From Gemmatimonadota bacterium (lineage in GTDB: Bacteria > Gemmatimonadota > Gemmatimonadetes > Gemmatimonadales > Gemmatimonadaceae): DNA of 64,000 nt. Positions within the stretch are counted from its first letter, which is position 1, and each line of letters begins with the position of its first letter. Below the pieces are notes generated by a model. It saw only the letters and a list, made by a program, of their open reading frames with translations, did not search any database and was not told where the DNA came from. Below, piece by piece: positions 34,923 to 46,180 of this stretch. The position numbers were made by a program, and so were the translations under genes. The DNA lies in contig DAHUXM010000028.1 of the NCBI GenBank assembly GCA_027307165.1, positions 117,403-181,402 on the forward strand, read 5' to 3'.

Positions 34923-35585
34923 CTAACGCGTATCGGCTCCTGGCCGCTTCTTGATAAAGACGTGGGTCGCGCGCTCGCCAGCGATGCTTTCCGTACATTC
35001 ATAACCCAGAGCGCGCGCGTCTATGCCGTTCCAGAGATTCTCACCCGATCCGAGCAGCACCGGCCTGACAGCGAGGTGCATGTCGTCGACAAGTCCGGCA
35101 GTCAGAAATTGCCGGACCGTCGATACACCCCCGCCGAGACGGATGTCGCGGCCACCAGCTGCGGCAGTCGCCTGTTCCAGCGCTGCGTGAATGCCGCGGG
35201 TGACAAAGTGGAATACTGTGCCGCCGGCCATTTCGAGTGGCGGCCGCGGATGATGCGTCAGGACGAAGACGGGAGTGTGATACGGCGGCTCGTCGCCCCA
35301 CCATCCTTTCCAGCTGTAATCAGGCCACGGTCCGCGCACGGGACCGAACATGTTGCGTCCAAGAATCCACGCACCGATTCCCTCAAAACTTCGCTCGGCG
35401 ATCCCGTTATCGATTCCCGTTTCACCATCACCCTGGCCCTGCATCTTCCGCCACATGCGCGTGGGAAAGAACCACTCCATCAACTCTGGACCATTGACGC
35501 CGAGCGGATTCTGGAGATCCTGGTCGGGGCCGGCGCCGTAACCATCAATGGAAATTGCGAAACTCAGGACACGGAGCTTGGACAT
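34923..35585 (-). CDS. DHFR/RibD C-terminal-like reductase family protein
   Basis: The 220-aa protein matches the RibD C-terminal domain family: KLRVLSFAISIDGYGAGPDQDLQNPLG at the start, ILGRNMFGPVRGPW, VFVLTHHPRPPLEMAGGTVFHFV, DIRLGGGVSTVRQFLTAGLVDDMHLAVRPVLLGSGENLW. Members are NADPH-binding reductases of uncertain substrate. ATG 35585 is preferred to 35642. It has no strong operon link. A second, shorter member of the family lies at 63178-63723. Confidence 0.87.
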   Translation of the reverse strand: MSKLRVLSFAISIDGYGAGPDQDLQNPLGVNGPELMEWFFPTRMWRKMQGQGDGETGIDNGIAERSFEGIGAWILGRNMFGPVRGPWPDYSWKGWWGDEPPYHTPVFVLTHHPRPPLEMAGGTVFHFVTRGIHAALEQATAAAGGRDIRLGGGVSTVRQFLTAGLVDDMHLAVRPVLLGSGENLWNGIDARALGYECTESIAGERATHVFIKKRPGADTR

Positions 35586-35716
35586 CGTCATCCTCATTGT
35601 TGGCCAAGCTGACAAGCTAGCTGATGCCGACTCGACAACCAACCCCGTTCACAGTGTCGTTGCGAAACATGTACCGCGCGGGTTCCCACTTCATTTCACA
35701 CAAGCCGGGAATGACG

Positions 35717-38071
<2,355 letters not shown>

Positions 38072-38255
38072 GGTTCCCCTCGTTGTTGACGGCGCGGCGC
38101 CACATCGACGCGAGCGATTATCGGCTACTGGTCGGGAGGGGATATAATATCCAATCTTGACGACCGCAAGATCACCAGATCATTACATCATAGACAGGAT
38201 AATTACGTCGGGCCTGAACGAGTCGCGGATAATATTCGTTACTCGCCCTCCATTC

Positions 38256-38990
38256 ATGCGATACAATCAGGCTACCCAACAGGCGTTCGCCATTGGCATG
38301 ATCGGTCTCGGAATCGTCGGTCTCGTCTACGGCGATTTCGCGACGGTATGGCACGACGCGCCGGCGTCATTGCCCGGTCGACAGATACTTGCGTACGCAT
38401 CGGCGACGCTCATGCTGGTGTGCGGCATCGGTTTGCTCTCGAAGCGCACCGAAGTGCTGGCGGCACGCGTACTCTTTCCATACTGGGCGCTCGTAGTGCT
38501 GTTGCTCAAGATCCCGCTGATCATCAGAGCGCCGCTCGTTGAAATGACCTGGTTGACGACGGCGATGATCACCGTCGTCTTTACGGGCGCGTGGGCGCTG
38601 ACCGCCACGGACACGCGCGCGCTTCGCATCGCCCAGCTCGTATTCGGGGCCGCACTGATTCCGATCGGCCTTTCGCATTTCGTCTACCTCGACCTGACCG
38701 CGCCGCTCGTCCCCGCCTGGCTTCCCTTCCACACCGGTTGGGCCTACGTCACCGGAGCTGCGCACATCGCAGCCGGAGTTGGCGTGCTGCTCGGGATTTA
38801 CCCGCGGCTCGCGGCGGCGATGGAGGCAGCGATGCTGAGTGCATTCACCGGTCTGGTCTGGATTCCGGCAATCCTCGCCACGCCGACGACGCAGAACGTG
38901 TGGTCGGAATTCACCATCTCGTTGGCGATCAGCGCGGGCGCGTGGGTGGTTGCGGCGAGCATCGCGAACGAGAATGCGGCGACATCCTAG
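38256..38990 (+). CDS. DoxX-like integral membrane protein
   Basis: The 244-aa protein (from ATG 38256, RYNQATQQAFAIG) has about seven hydrophobic segments and a DoxX-type pattern (GDFATVWHDAPASLPGRQILAYASATLMLVCGIGLL; IPIGLSHFVYLDLTAPLVPAWLPFH). Known DoxX-like proteins are redox-related or of unknown function. The frame is open upstream to 38157, but that part has no membrane character. It is divergent from the S9B peptidase gene. Confidence 0.75.
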   Translation: MRYNQATQQAFAIGMIGLGIVGLVYGDFATVWHDAPASLPGRQILAYASATLMLVCGIGLLSKRTEVLAARVLFPYWALVVLLLKIPLIIRAPLVEMTWLTTAMITVVFTGAWALTATDTRALRIAQLVFGAALIPIGLSHFVYLDLTAPLVPAWLPFHTGWAYVTGAAHIAAGVGVLLGIYPRLAAAMEAAMLSAFTGLVWIPAILATPTTQNVWSEFTISLAISAGAWVVAASIANENAATS

Positions 38991-39046
38991 CAGTCGCCGG
39001 AGCTCGATAGTTCGCTGGCCAGCAGCTTGGCGCGTTTGCCAGGAAC

Positions 39047-39838
39047 CTATGGATGTTTTTGAGATGGAGACGAGCGCAGCCGAACCTGAAACATCACCGG
39101 CCAATATTTTCCCGTGAGAAGAAGCTGCTTTCCATCCGGCGCGAGCGCGATTCCGTTCATGACTTCAGCGTACGCCGGACGGTCCGGATACAGATCCGCA
39201 AAGTCGATCGTCTCCCGCACGTCGCCGGTCGCTGGATCTATCCGGAGCACCCAGTTGGACTGGTACACGTTGGCGAACAGCTCGCCGTTGACGTACTCCA
39301 ACTCGTTGATCTGATACAGCGGCGCACCATTGTCGCGTACGTGCACGACTCGTTGCACCTTGAACGTTTCCGGTGACAGCACACGCATCGAATCGGAGCC
39401 ATCGCTCATGATCAGTGACGTTCCGTCGGTTGCGAGCCCCCACCCTTCACCGGGATAGTTGAACGAGTCGCGGGGAGCGAGTGTAGCGGCATCGTAGGTG
39501 TACGCCACACCGGCCTTCCACGTGAGCTGATACAGGCGACCATCGAGCAAGGCGAGCCCCTCGCCAAACCGATCTGCGGGGAGCGCTCTCGACGCCAGCA
39601 CTCTGCCCGATTTGAGATCGACTCGTCGCACATCGGAGCGGCCGTTGAGTCCGGTGCTCTCGAAAAGCACGCCGTCGGCGTAGAGAAGTCCCTGCGTGTA
39701 GGCGGAAGAATCATGCGGGAAACGCGCCGTCACTTCGTAACGCGTCGATCGTTGCCGCTCGGTACCTCGGCATGCAACACCGACAAGAATCGTCACTGCC
39801 GCAATCAGGCAGACGGAAGATGAACGTTTTGCGCGCAT
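39047..39838 (-). CDS. Glutaminyl-peptide cyclotransferase, secreted lipoprotein
   Basis: The 263-aa protein has a lipoprotein signal (SVCLIAAVTILVGVACRG, cysteine at 23) and a five-bladed propeller of the glutamine-cyclotransferase family: VTARFPHDSSAYTQGLLYADGVLFESTGLNGRSDVRRVDLKSGRVL, QINELEYVNGELFANVYQSNWVLRIDPATG, and NGIALAPDGKQLLLTGKYWPVMFQV. It turns N-terminal glutamine of peptides into pyroglutamate in the periplasm. ATG 39838 is preferred over 39991 because it precedes the signal peptide. Confidence 0.9.
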   Translation of the reverse strand: MRAKRSSSVCLIAAVTILVGVACRGTERQRSTRYEVTARFPHDSSAYTQGLLYADGVLFESTGLNGRSDVRRVDLKSGRVLASRALPADRFGEGLALLDGRLYQLTWKAGVAYTYDAATLAPRDSFNYPGEGWGLATDGTSLIMSDGSDSMRVLSPETFKVQRVVHVRDNGAPLYQINELEYVNGELFANVYQSNWVLRIDPATGDVRETIDFADLYPDRPAYAEVMNGIALAPDGKQLLLTGKYWPVMFQVRLRSSPSQKHP

Positions 39839-39885
39839 GCACGAAAATACTCCGTCGTACGACTTCGTTGCTGTAACGTCCCGAG

Positions 39886-40641
39886 TCACTCCCAACGGAA
39901 AACCCTGGTCGAGAGTGCGGTGTACGCCGCGAACAGAACGAGCAGCGCCGCGACGTTCACCCAGTGTGCGCTCCAACCGGATCCATCCCACACGCCCTGC
40001 AGCAGTGCCACCGCGTGTGTCGTCGGGAATAGATACGCAAACCCGCGGAGTGCGCGCGGGAACCTATCCAGTGGATAGAAGAGTCCCGACAGCGCCAGCA
40101 TGGGATAGAGTACCGCCGCGCTGATCGGCTGCGCGAACCGCGCCGTAGGCACCAGGCTGGCGAGGACGAATCCAAGCGAGAGGATGCTGAACGTGCCGAG
40201 CACGACGGCCGCGGTGAAGCTGAATACGTTTACACGCATCACGCCCGGGAAAAGGCGCCGGCCGGCGAGCATGAGCAACGCGAGGCTGGCAACCGTGAAC
40301 ACAAGCTTCACAGTCACCTGAGCACCCATGATCGTCACCGGTGAAAGCGGCGTCGAGCGCAGGCGTTTGAGGATGCCGCCTTCTCTGTATATGGATATGA
40401 TCGCAACGAGCGACTGCACCGCGCTGATCGCGATCAATATCGCCGCGAGGATCGCCACGTTGAATGGGATGTCGACTCCTGGTGTGGCCATCGGTTTGCC
40501 GATGCCGAAGGCGCGTCCCAATACCACGAAGACCAGCAGCGGCACCAATAGCGCGCCAACGAACCCCATGGGTTCACGCATGAAGATCTTGGTCTCGAGC
40601 CACGTGAGCTTCCAGAATCCCCGCAGCATTCCACGCGGCAT
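39886..40641 (-). CDS. ABC-2 type exporter permease
   Basis: The 251-aa inner-membrane protein has six hydrophobic segments and the ABC-2 pattern: WLETKIFMREPMGFVGALLVPLLVFVVLGRAFG, IYREGGILKRLRSTPLSPVTIMGAQ and GLFYPLDRFPRALRGFAYLFPTTHAVALLQGVW. It pairs with the ATPase encoded upstream; the gap is 2 bp. The substrate is unknown; drugs, lipids or polysaccharides are possible for the family. Confidence 0.9.
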   Translation of the reverse strand: MPRGMLRGFWKLTWLETKIFMREPMGFVGALLVPLLVFVVLGRAFGIGKPMATPGVDIPFNVAILAAILIAISAVQSLVAIISIYREGGILKRLRSTPLSPVTIMGAQVTVKLVFTVASLALLMLAGRRLFPGVMRVNVFSFTAAVVLGTFSILSLGFVLASLVPTARFAQPISAAVLYPMLALSGLFYPLDRFPRALRGFAYLFPTTHAVALLQGVWDGSGWSAHWVNVAALLVLFAAYTALSTRVFRWE

Positions 40642-40643
40642 CG

Positions 40644-41549
40644 TCAGTCCCTGATCCCGTGACCGGTCAGCTTGAGGAACACATCCTCGAGCGTCGGGAT
40701 CTCGGTGCGGAAACCACGCACGCGAATGCCCTCGCGCGCGATGACGTTGATCACTCCGGTCACGAAGTCGTCACCGGCGCCGCGAAGCGTGTACGTCACT
40801 CCATTACGCTCGACGGCGCCCAGTCCCTGCATGCGTTCGATGACATCTGCGTCATCGCTCGTGAAGACGGCAGTCCGCTCCGGGCAGTGCTTCCGTACCA
40901 GCTCGGCGGGCGTGCCCAACTCGATGATGCATCCGTGCTCGATGATGGCGACGCGATCGCAGAGTCGCTCGGCCTCTTCCATCAGGTGAGTCGTGAGGAA
41001 CACCGTCGTGCCACGGTCTCTGATTCCGGTTACCAGCGCCCATATCGCACGACGCGCCTGGGGATCGAGTCCGGTAGTGAGCTCATCGAGGAATACGACC
41101 TCGGGTTCGTGAATGAGCGCCAGCGCGATGAAGAGCCGCTGCTTCTGTCCGCCCGAGAGAGTCATGAACCATGAGTCGCGCTTTGCTGCGAGTCCAAGGC
41201 GGTCGAGGAGTGCATCGGTATCCACCACGCGGGGATACAGCGACGCCCAGAGATCCACTGCCTCCCACACCTTGATCCGCTTCTGGAGTTGCGCCTCCTG
41301 GTGCTGCACGCCGATCCGCTGCCGGAGGGCGTTGGCATCGCGCTGCGGATCGAGGCCGAGTACCGAAATGGTCCCTGCGTCGGGAACGCGGTTGCCCTCC
41401 ACGCATTCCATCGTGGTCGTCTTGCCGGCGCCGTTCGGACCAATGAGTCCGAAGATCTCGCCCTCGAACACTTCCAGCGAAACGTCTCTCACGGCGGTAG
41501 TGCGGCCGTAACGCTTACCCAGTCTCGAGACGGAAATGACTGGAATCAC
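40644..41549 (-). CDS. ABC transporter ATP-binding protein
   Basis: The 301-aa ATPase has Walker A GPNGAGKT (about residues 38-45), the signature TLSGGQKQRLFIALALIHEPEVVFLDEL with Walker B, a Q-loop (QHQEAQLQ), an H-loop (FLTTHLMEEAERL), and a C-terminal extension (about 80 residues) typical of DrrA/CcmA-type exporters. It energises the adjacent ABC-2 permease. Its start overlaps the stop of the upstream gene (ATGA, 41546-41549). Confidence 0.95.
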   Translation of the reverse strand: MIPVISVSRLGKRYGRTTAVRDVSLEVFEGEIFGLIGPNGAGKTTTMECVEGNRVPDAGTISVLGLDPQRDANALRQRIGVQHQEAQLQKRIKVWEAVDLWASLYPRVVDTDALLDRLGLAAKRDSWFMTLSGGQKQRLFIALALIHEPEVVFLDELTTGLDPQARRAIWALVTGIRDRGTTVFLTTHLMEEAERLCDRVAIIEHGCIIELGTPAELVRKHCPERTAVFTSDDADVIERMQGLGAVERNGVTYTLRGAGDDFVTGVINVIAREGIRVRGFRTEIPTLEDVFLKLTGHGIRD

Positions 41550-42226
41550 GTTGGATCTTGCATCGTCCGTGTCAGTTGCGCTGCTACGTCATCAATCTGT
41601 CGCCTGCGTAGCCTGGCCCAGCTCGGGAGTCGTAGTACGCCGTTTGCGAGGAAGACAGCACCTATCGTCCCAAGTGAGGCAATCGCAGGTGCTGCATCCG
41701 CAATCGTGCCGTGCGACGCGACGACGAAGCCGACTACTGCAGACATTCCGAGCATCAGCGTGCCGATGGCGGTGGATGCGCGTGCGTTGCCCTTGAAGGT
41801 GCCGAGTCGAAGTTGATATCCCGTTGGCGTAGGCTCGAGCAGCGCGTGCAGGTTACCGTTGCTCCATTCGCGCATCGAGCCCTGAGCGCGCACGGTACCG
41901 CGCGCACGGAATACTTCACGGAGCTGCACGACCAGAAGCTCCCATTCGGTATCCGTGAGATTTCGATCGAGCGCGACCGTGCCCTCCACCGCGATGGGCA
42001 AACCTAGAAAGGTCTGCGGCACCGCCGCACTGCGCGGTCGATCCAGCGACTGTGCGGCACGCGAGACGGCCGTGGGCGAGATTCCGACTTCGCGAGCAAT
42101 ATCCTGCAGGTCGTGGAGCGTCAGTCCGTCAGCGCGACCGCCTGGCAGCGTGCGCGACTCGGAGCCTTCCGCGGCCGCACGGAAGATCGCCGCGACCTCG
42201 TCTTCATTGTAGTGGCGGTCCGGCAT
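41546..42226 (-). CDS. Uncharacterised membrane protein leading the ABC exporter operon
   Basis: The 226-aa protein has a soluble N-terminal part (YNEDEVAAIFRAAAEGSESRTLPGGRADGLTLHDLQDIAREVGISPTAVSRAAQSL) with a helix-turn-helix-like segment, and two hydrophobic segments near the C-terminus (AIGTLMLGMSAVVGFVVAS; AIASLGTIGAVFLANGVL). I do not recognise a named family. It is translationally coupled to the ATPase gene (ATGA overlap), so it belongs to the transporter and may be a membrane-bound sensor or regulator. Confidence 0.75.
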   Translation of the reverse strand: MPDRHYNEDEVAAIFRAAAEGSESRTLPGGRADGLTLHDLQDIAREVGISPTAVSRAAQSLDRPRSAAVPQTFLGLPIAVEGTVALDRNLTDTEWELLVVQLREVFRARGTVRAQGSMREWSNGNLHALLEPTPTGYQLRLGTFKGNARASTAIGTLMLGMSAVVGFVVASHGTIADAAPAIASLGTIGAVFLANGVLRLPSWARLRRRQIDDVAAQLTRTMQDPT

Positions 42227-42503
42227 GGTCGTTCAGCTCCCTCCAGTGAGGCCTCTCTGCCCGTAATACCGAGCTCATGTAATCAAGCATCCGGATTGCC
42301 CCGCGTCCACGGTGAAGGCCGCGTCAGGGGTGGCCAGGTGGGGCGCCGGACGTGACTCGAGTGAGACAGGCTCTCGGGCGACGCTGACGGCGGCGTTGCT
42401 CGAGCGCGGCATTGGACATTACGTTGTCATCCCCGGGATCACTTGCACGGATTTCGCATGCGCTTGTGTACGGAATCATTCTCTGCCCCGTCTCAGATAT
42501 CTC

Positions 42504-42938
42504 ATGAACTCAATTCCAGCAGTTATGGGCGCCGGTACATCCAGCGACGAGCCAGCGCCGTTCATCGCCAACACGCTCTCGGCGGCATTGACGGCCAGTG
42601 TCATTCAAACCAGCCTCGCGTGGTACCGCGACGTGCTCGGCTTCACGGTTGCACAGACTCACGAGCGTGATGGAAAGATGTTCGCCGTGTCGCTCAGAGC
42701 GGGACCCGTAGCCATCCTGCTGACGCAGGACAACGGCGCGAAGGGATTGGACCGGGTCAAGGGCGCTGGAATATCGCTGCGGCTGACGACGTCCCAGAAC
42801 ATCGACGAGCTGGCGACGCGAGTGCGGGAACGTGGCGGCATACTTGAGACGGAGCCGGCGGACATGAGGGGCGTGCGCGTCTTCCGGTTGCTCGATCCCG
42901 ATGGGTTCAAGCTGGTGATATCGTCAGAACCGGCATAA
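42504..42938 (+). CDS. VOC/glyoxalase-family protein
   Basis: The 144-aa protein has the VOC pattern: IQTSLAWYRDVLGFTVAQTHERDGKMFAVSLRAGPVAILLTQD and ELATRVRERGGILETEPADMRGVRVFRLLDPDGFKLVI. Members bind small molecules, often antibiotics or toxic aldehydes, sometimes with a metal. The start may be ATG 42504 or the in-frame ATG eight codons later. It is 27 bp upstream of the START-domain gene on the same strand. Confidence 0.87.
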   Translation: MNSIPAVMGAGTSSDEPAPFIANTLSAALTASVIQTSLAWYRDVLGFTVAQTHERDGKMFAVSLRAGPVAILLTQDNGAKGLDRVKGAGISLRLTTSQNIDELATRVRERGGILETEPADMRGVRVFRLLDPDGFKLVISSEPA

Positions 42939-42965
42939 CCGGTACGCTTCACAAGGGACAATCAC

Positions 42966-43442
42966 ATGCCATCCTCTACCGACCGCATCGAAAAGTCCGT
43001 CGTCCTTTCCGCCCCGCGTGCACGCGTCTGGCACGCGCTCACGGACGTCCGCGAGTTCACCCAATGGTTCGGCGCCGAGCTCACCGCGGCTTTTGAACGC
43101 GGCACTGTCATCAACGGACACGTTACCAATGAAGGCTACGAGCACGTCATGATGACGATCTGGGTCGAAGCAATCGAGCCGCAGCACGCATTCTCCTTTC
43201 GCTGGCATCCGAACGCGATCGACATGTCGGCCGACTATTCTACCGAGCCGACCACGATCGTCGCATTCACGATCGATGAAGTGCCCGAAGGTACTCTGCT
43301 CGTCGTAGTAGAATCAGGTTTCGACGCGTTGCCAGAGTCGCGCAGGACGGCTGCGTTCACCAGCAACAGCAAGGGATGGGAGGCGCAGATGCAGCGGATC
43401 GCGAAGTATCTCGCGGAGAATCCCGGTCCGTCAGTCGCATGA
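42966..43442 (+). CDS. SRPBCC/AHSA1 (START-like) domain protein
   Basis: The 158-aa protein has the AHSA1 pattern: RIEKSVVLSAPRARVWHALTDVREFTQWFGAELTAAFERG, FSFRWHPNAID, TTIVAFTIDEVPEGTLLVVVESGFDALPESRRTAAFTSNSKGWEAQMQRIAKYL. The fold has a hydrophobic pocket for a ligand. It is likely co-transcribed with the VOC gene upstream, and a strong hairpin follows. Confidence 0.9.
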   Translation: MPSSTDRIEKSVVLSAPRARVWHALTDVREFTQWFGAELTAAFERGTVINGHVTNEGYEHVMMTIWVEAIEPQHAFSFRWHPNAIDMSADYSTEPTTIVAFTIDEVPEGTLLVVVESGFDALPESRRTAAFTSNSKGWEAQMQRIAKYLAENPGPSVA

Positions 43443-43453
43443 TGCCAGTGTGA

Positions 43454-43488
43454 CCCGTTCGGATCGTTCACCGCACGATCCGAACGGG
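43454..43488. terminator. Hairpin between convergent genes
   Basis: A perfect 14-bp inverted repeat, CCCGTTCGGATCGT with its complement and a 7-base loop (43468-43474), lies 12 bp after the START-domain gene. There is no U tract on either side. It likely ends both convergent transcripts with help from other factors. Confidence 0.6.
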
Positions 43489-43536
43489 CCACACGTTGTT
43501 CGCTACAAATGTGGCTGCAGCAACGGCGGGTGTACC

Positions 43537-43959
43537 TTACGCGAGCCAGCCGCTCTTCGTAGCCTTGCTCGCGAGCAGTGCCAGACCCAATGCTACCACA
43601 AGCACAACACATTGCAGGATGACCGCGGTCGATCCAGCCTGCGACATCGCTCCGCTCATGCCGAACAGCGATACGTCCTGAAGGATTACGCCGAGCAGTG
43701 ATAGCACCAGTAATGGATATGCCCACCGCTTGCCGACGATCAAACCGATGCAGCCAAGCGCACCAGCGCACACGGCGACGCCTGTCGCGGCTACCGACCA
43801 TGCAGGACGGGCCGCATACATCGCCTGCTGCGCGGCGCTCAGCTTCGCGACATCTTCCGGAGTGAGGCGGAGATCCATGACAAACGCAGCGACACCGATC
43901 AAGTTCCAGATCAGTGCAACGATACCAACGGGCTTGAGCCACTTCGGTGTTGCAGTCAT
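43537..43959 (-). CDS. Small four-helix membrane protein
   Basis: The 140-aa protein (TATPKWLKPVGIVALIWNLIGVAAFVMDL; LSAAQQAMYAARPAWSVAATGVAVCAGALGCIGLIVGKRWAYPLLVLSLLGVILQDVSLF) has four predicted membrane helices. The pattern recurs in many bacterial uncharacterised proteins; no function is known. It is the last gene on this strand before the convergent pair. Confidence 0.75.
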   Translation of the reverse strand: MTATPKWLKPVGIVALIWNLIGVAAFVMDLRLTPEDVAKLSAAQQAMYAARPAWSVAATGVAVCAGALGCIGLIVGKRWAYPLLVLSLLGVILQDVSLFGMSGAMSQAGSTAVILQCVVLVVALGLALLASKATKSGWLA

Positions 43960-44015
43960 ATCGATCCCCTGGGTGTGAGTGCGTCGATGATTTCCTGCGG
44001 TCCAACCGTAAGGAG

Positions 44016-44345
44016 CTACGCGGGCACCTGACCGACGTTCCAGTCCAGCGGTCTTGCCATCGCTCGCGCATTCTCGAAGCGACCGGCTGGATCCTTCGTG
44101 AGCGCTCGCATGAGTATGGCGTCAAGCTCCGGTGGAATGTCCGCGACGTGGGTCGATCTCGAATATCCGTATGCGTGCGGCGCAACAAGTTCGAGACCGA
44201 TGGTGTCGTTGATGACGTGCGGAGATGCATCGACCTCGACGTGCAGCGCGCGCCACAACGCTACACGCACCGCCGAGCTGTCTGGAACTGCTGTTGGTTC
44301 TTCCTGCATGTCGAAAAGAAGCGAATCGCTTGACTCCGCCATCAA
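44016..44345 (-). pseudogene. Chimera of a methyltransferase start and a Ser/Thr kinase end
   Basis: A 109-aa frame starts like a class I SAM-dependent methyltransferase (DSSAVRVALWRALHVEVDASPHVINDTIGLELVAP, first 56 residues) and ends like the C-terminal lobe of a bacterial serine/threonine kinase (DIPPELDAILMRALTKDPAGRFENARAMA). Neither half is a complete domain. The switch is near 44178. It is most simply a deletion that fused the remains of two genes, still in one open frame. It sits 4 bp after the isoprenylcysteine methyltransferase gene. Confidence 0.65.
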
Positions 44346-44348
44346 GCG

Positions 44349-44810
44349 TCACAGCCACCGACGTACGCGTGCCTGATAGCTTGTGTGTTCGTTGCCAAAC
44401 AGCTTGGTGAGCGCGCGCTCTTCGGGCGCGATCTGGAAGCGGCCCGTGTAGAACACAAAGGCAACCGGCCCCAGCAGCGCCCATGCCGAGGACAGGAACA
44501 CCGCCCATGCCCCCAGAATCCAAGCAAGGCCCACGTACATCGGGTTGCGTGTGATTCGAAACACGCCCGAACTGACCAGGGAAGATGCCCGCTCCGGCGT
44601 CGTGGGATCTACCGTTGTTCGCGCTCGGCGAAACGCCGTTACGCCGGCGATGCTGAAGCCGATGCCAATCAACGCCATTACTGCAGTTGCAGTGAAGCGC
44701 AGAGTGCTGGACAGATGGAGCAACGGCGCGAACCGCGATGTGCCCCACATCGCAATTGCGATGACTGCTGCGACCACCGGAGGTGGCACCTTTACTTCGA
44801 GTGATTTCAT
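44349..44810 (-). CDS. Isoprenylcysteine carboxyl methyltransferase-family membrane protein
   Basis: The 153-aa membrane protein has the ICMT signature in its C-terminal half: LVSSGVFRITRNPMYVGLAWILGAWAVFLSS and FQIAPEERALTKLFGNEHTSYQARVRRWL, which hold the S-adenosylmethionine-binding RNPMY and the E-E motif. Family members methylate lipidated cysteines or small molecules at the membrane. ATG 44810 is chosen; the longer frame to 45383 runs antisense over other genes. Confidence 0.85.
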   Translation of the reverse strand: MKSLEVKVPPPVVAAVIAIAMWGTSRFAPLLHLSSTLRFTATAVMALIGIGFSIAGVTAFRRARTTVDPTTPERASSLVSSGVFRITRNPMYVGLAWILGAWAVFLSSAWALLGPVAFVFYTGRFQIAPEERALTKLFGNEHTSYQARVRRWL

Positions 44811-44887
44811 GGACGCGCTCGCGATTGGGTAAGATCGGTTCAAGCGCCAGATTGCACCGCCCGTCTCATCGGGCGAGCGCCCCTCCG

Positions 44888-45211
44888 TTACGCGATGTGA
44901 AACCGATCGAGGTAGATGATGAGACCAGCGATGGCCTGCACGGCACTCACAATGAGCCACGTGACAGCAGGACGATCGCGCCAGAGCCATCGTCCGAGCG
45001 CGACAATGATGACGCCGGTGACGATGAGAATGAGGAAGAAACCGAACACGTGGTGCGTGTATGCCATGCGGCTTCCGCCAATAGCGTTCGCGGCGAGCAA
45101 ATGCCCGAGCAGGCCAACTGCGAAAAGTGCGACGACGAGACCGCGCCAGAGCGGACTCATCGGACCCTTCATGCCGCTTGCAGCAGGAACCCGGGACGGA
45201 TTGGACATCAC
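44888..45211 (-). CDS. Small membrane protein of unknown function
   Basis: The 107-aa protein has three hydrophobic segments (LWRGLVVALFAVGLLGHLLAANA; HHVFGFFLILIVTGVIIVALGRWL; AVTWLIVSAVQAIAGLIIYL) and a short polar start. ATG 45211 or 45208. AGGAGAT lies just upstream of the start, which supports a real gene. I do not recognise a family. Confidence 0.6.
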   Translation of the reverse strand: MMSNPSRVPAASGMKGPMSPLWRGLVVALFAVGLLGHLLAANAIGGSRMAYTHHVFGFFLILIVTGVIIVALGRWLWRDRPAVTWLIVSAVQAIAGLIIYLDRFHIA

Positions 45212-45285
45212 ATCTCCTTTCGTGAGGAATCGGATCGGCGAATCTCAGCAAGATACCGATCGCGCAATGCCTGGATGCGTCGCGT

Positions 45286-46074
45286 CTACATTGTCCTGCA
45301 CCGCGTAGCGAGCCACCCGGTCGCCACGGCCGTGTCCACGTCGGCGACCAGCAACCCTTCCTTGCCGTACGGCTGCCACGCAAGCACCGTCCCGTCAGGA
45401 TGCACTATTGCCGATGTCGTTGGCGATCCGTCGCTCGCGTAGTTGACGCTCGCGAAATAACAGCTGTTCTCCGCGGCGCGGCACAGCATCGCCTTCTCGT
45501 GGAACGTGTTCAGGGGATCAGCGAAGCTGGTTGGCTGATAGCCGCCCGGTTCGGCCTCGGCGAAATGCGGATGGAACACGATGTGCGCACCGCGCTGCGC
45601 GGACCAACGCACCGTCTCCGGGTAGCGCCACCCCTCGTGGCAGATAGCCACGCCGAACTTCAGCGGACCAACCTGGAAACACTCGCGCTGGATACCCGGC
45701 GAGTAGAAACTCCCCTCTGACGGATCCAGCTGCACCTTGTCCTGGAAACCGACGATCGTTCCGTCTCGATCGATGACCACCGCAGTCAGCCTCGGCGCGC
45801 CGTCCACCACGCGCTCGGTTCCAAGCACCACCGCGACGTCCGCTTCGGCCGCCACGTTGGCGATCGCTGACCACGCGCGCTCGAGGAAGGCCTCATCGAT
45901 CGGTGGTACAATCCTGCCAGTCGCACGATAGCCGGGGACGTAGCACTCCGGAAAGCAGACGATGAGCGCCCCCTCGGCCGACGCCTGCCGGACAGCAGCC
46001 TGGGCCAGTGCAACCGACTGATCGGGCGTGGCCGCGTACCGCAGGTTGGCGAGTGCAATTCTGACTGTACTCAT
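45286..46074 (-). CDS. Nitrilase-superfamily carbon-nitrogen hydrolase
   Basis: The 262-aa protein has the full catalytic set: E43 (FPECYVPGYR), K113 (FQDKVQLDPSEGSFYSPG) and C145 (GVAICHEGWRYPE). The remaining pattern (GAHIVFHPHFAEAEPGGYQPTSF; ASVNYASDGSPTTSAIVHPDGTVLAWQPYGKEGLLVADVD) also fits. It hydrolyses C-N bonds in amides or nitriles in the cytoplasm; substrate unknown. ATG 46074 gives the standard length. Confidence 0.92.
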   Translation of the reverse strand: MSTVRIALANLRYAATPDQSVALAQAAVRQASAEGALIVCFPECYVPGYRATGRIVPPIDEAFLERAWSAIANVAAEADVAVVLGTERVVDGAPRLTAVVIDRDGTIVGFQDKVQLDPSEGSFYSPGIQRECFQVGPLKFGVAICHEGWRYPETVRWSAQRGAHIVFHPHFAEAEPGGYQPTSFADPLNTFHEKAMLCRAAENSCYFASVNYASDGSPTTSAIVHPDGTVLAWQPYGKEGLLVADVDTAVATGWLATRCRTM

Positions 46075-46180
46075 TTCGGGCTTGGTCGAATGATCAACTA
46101 GTTGTGGACTCGTGGCTGTCACCGCAGAACGCAGCGCGAACTTTCTGTTTGGTGACACCATGAGGATTCAGATGTGAATC

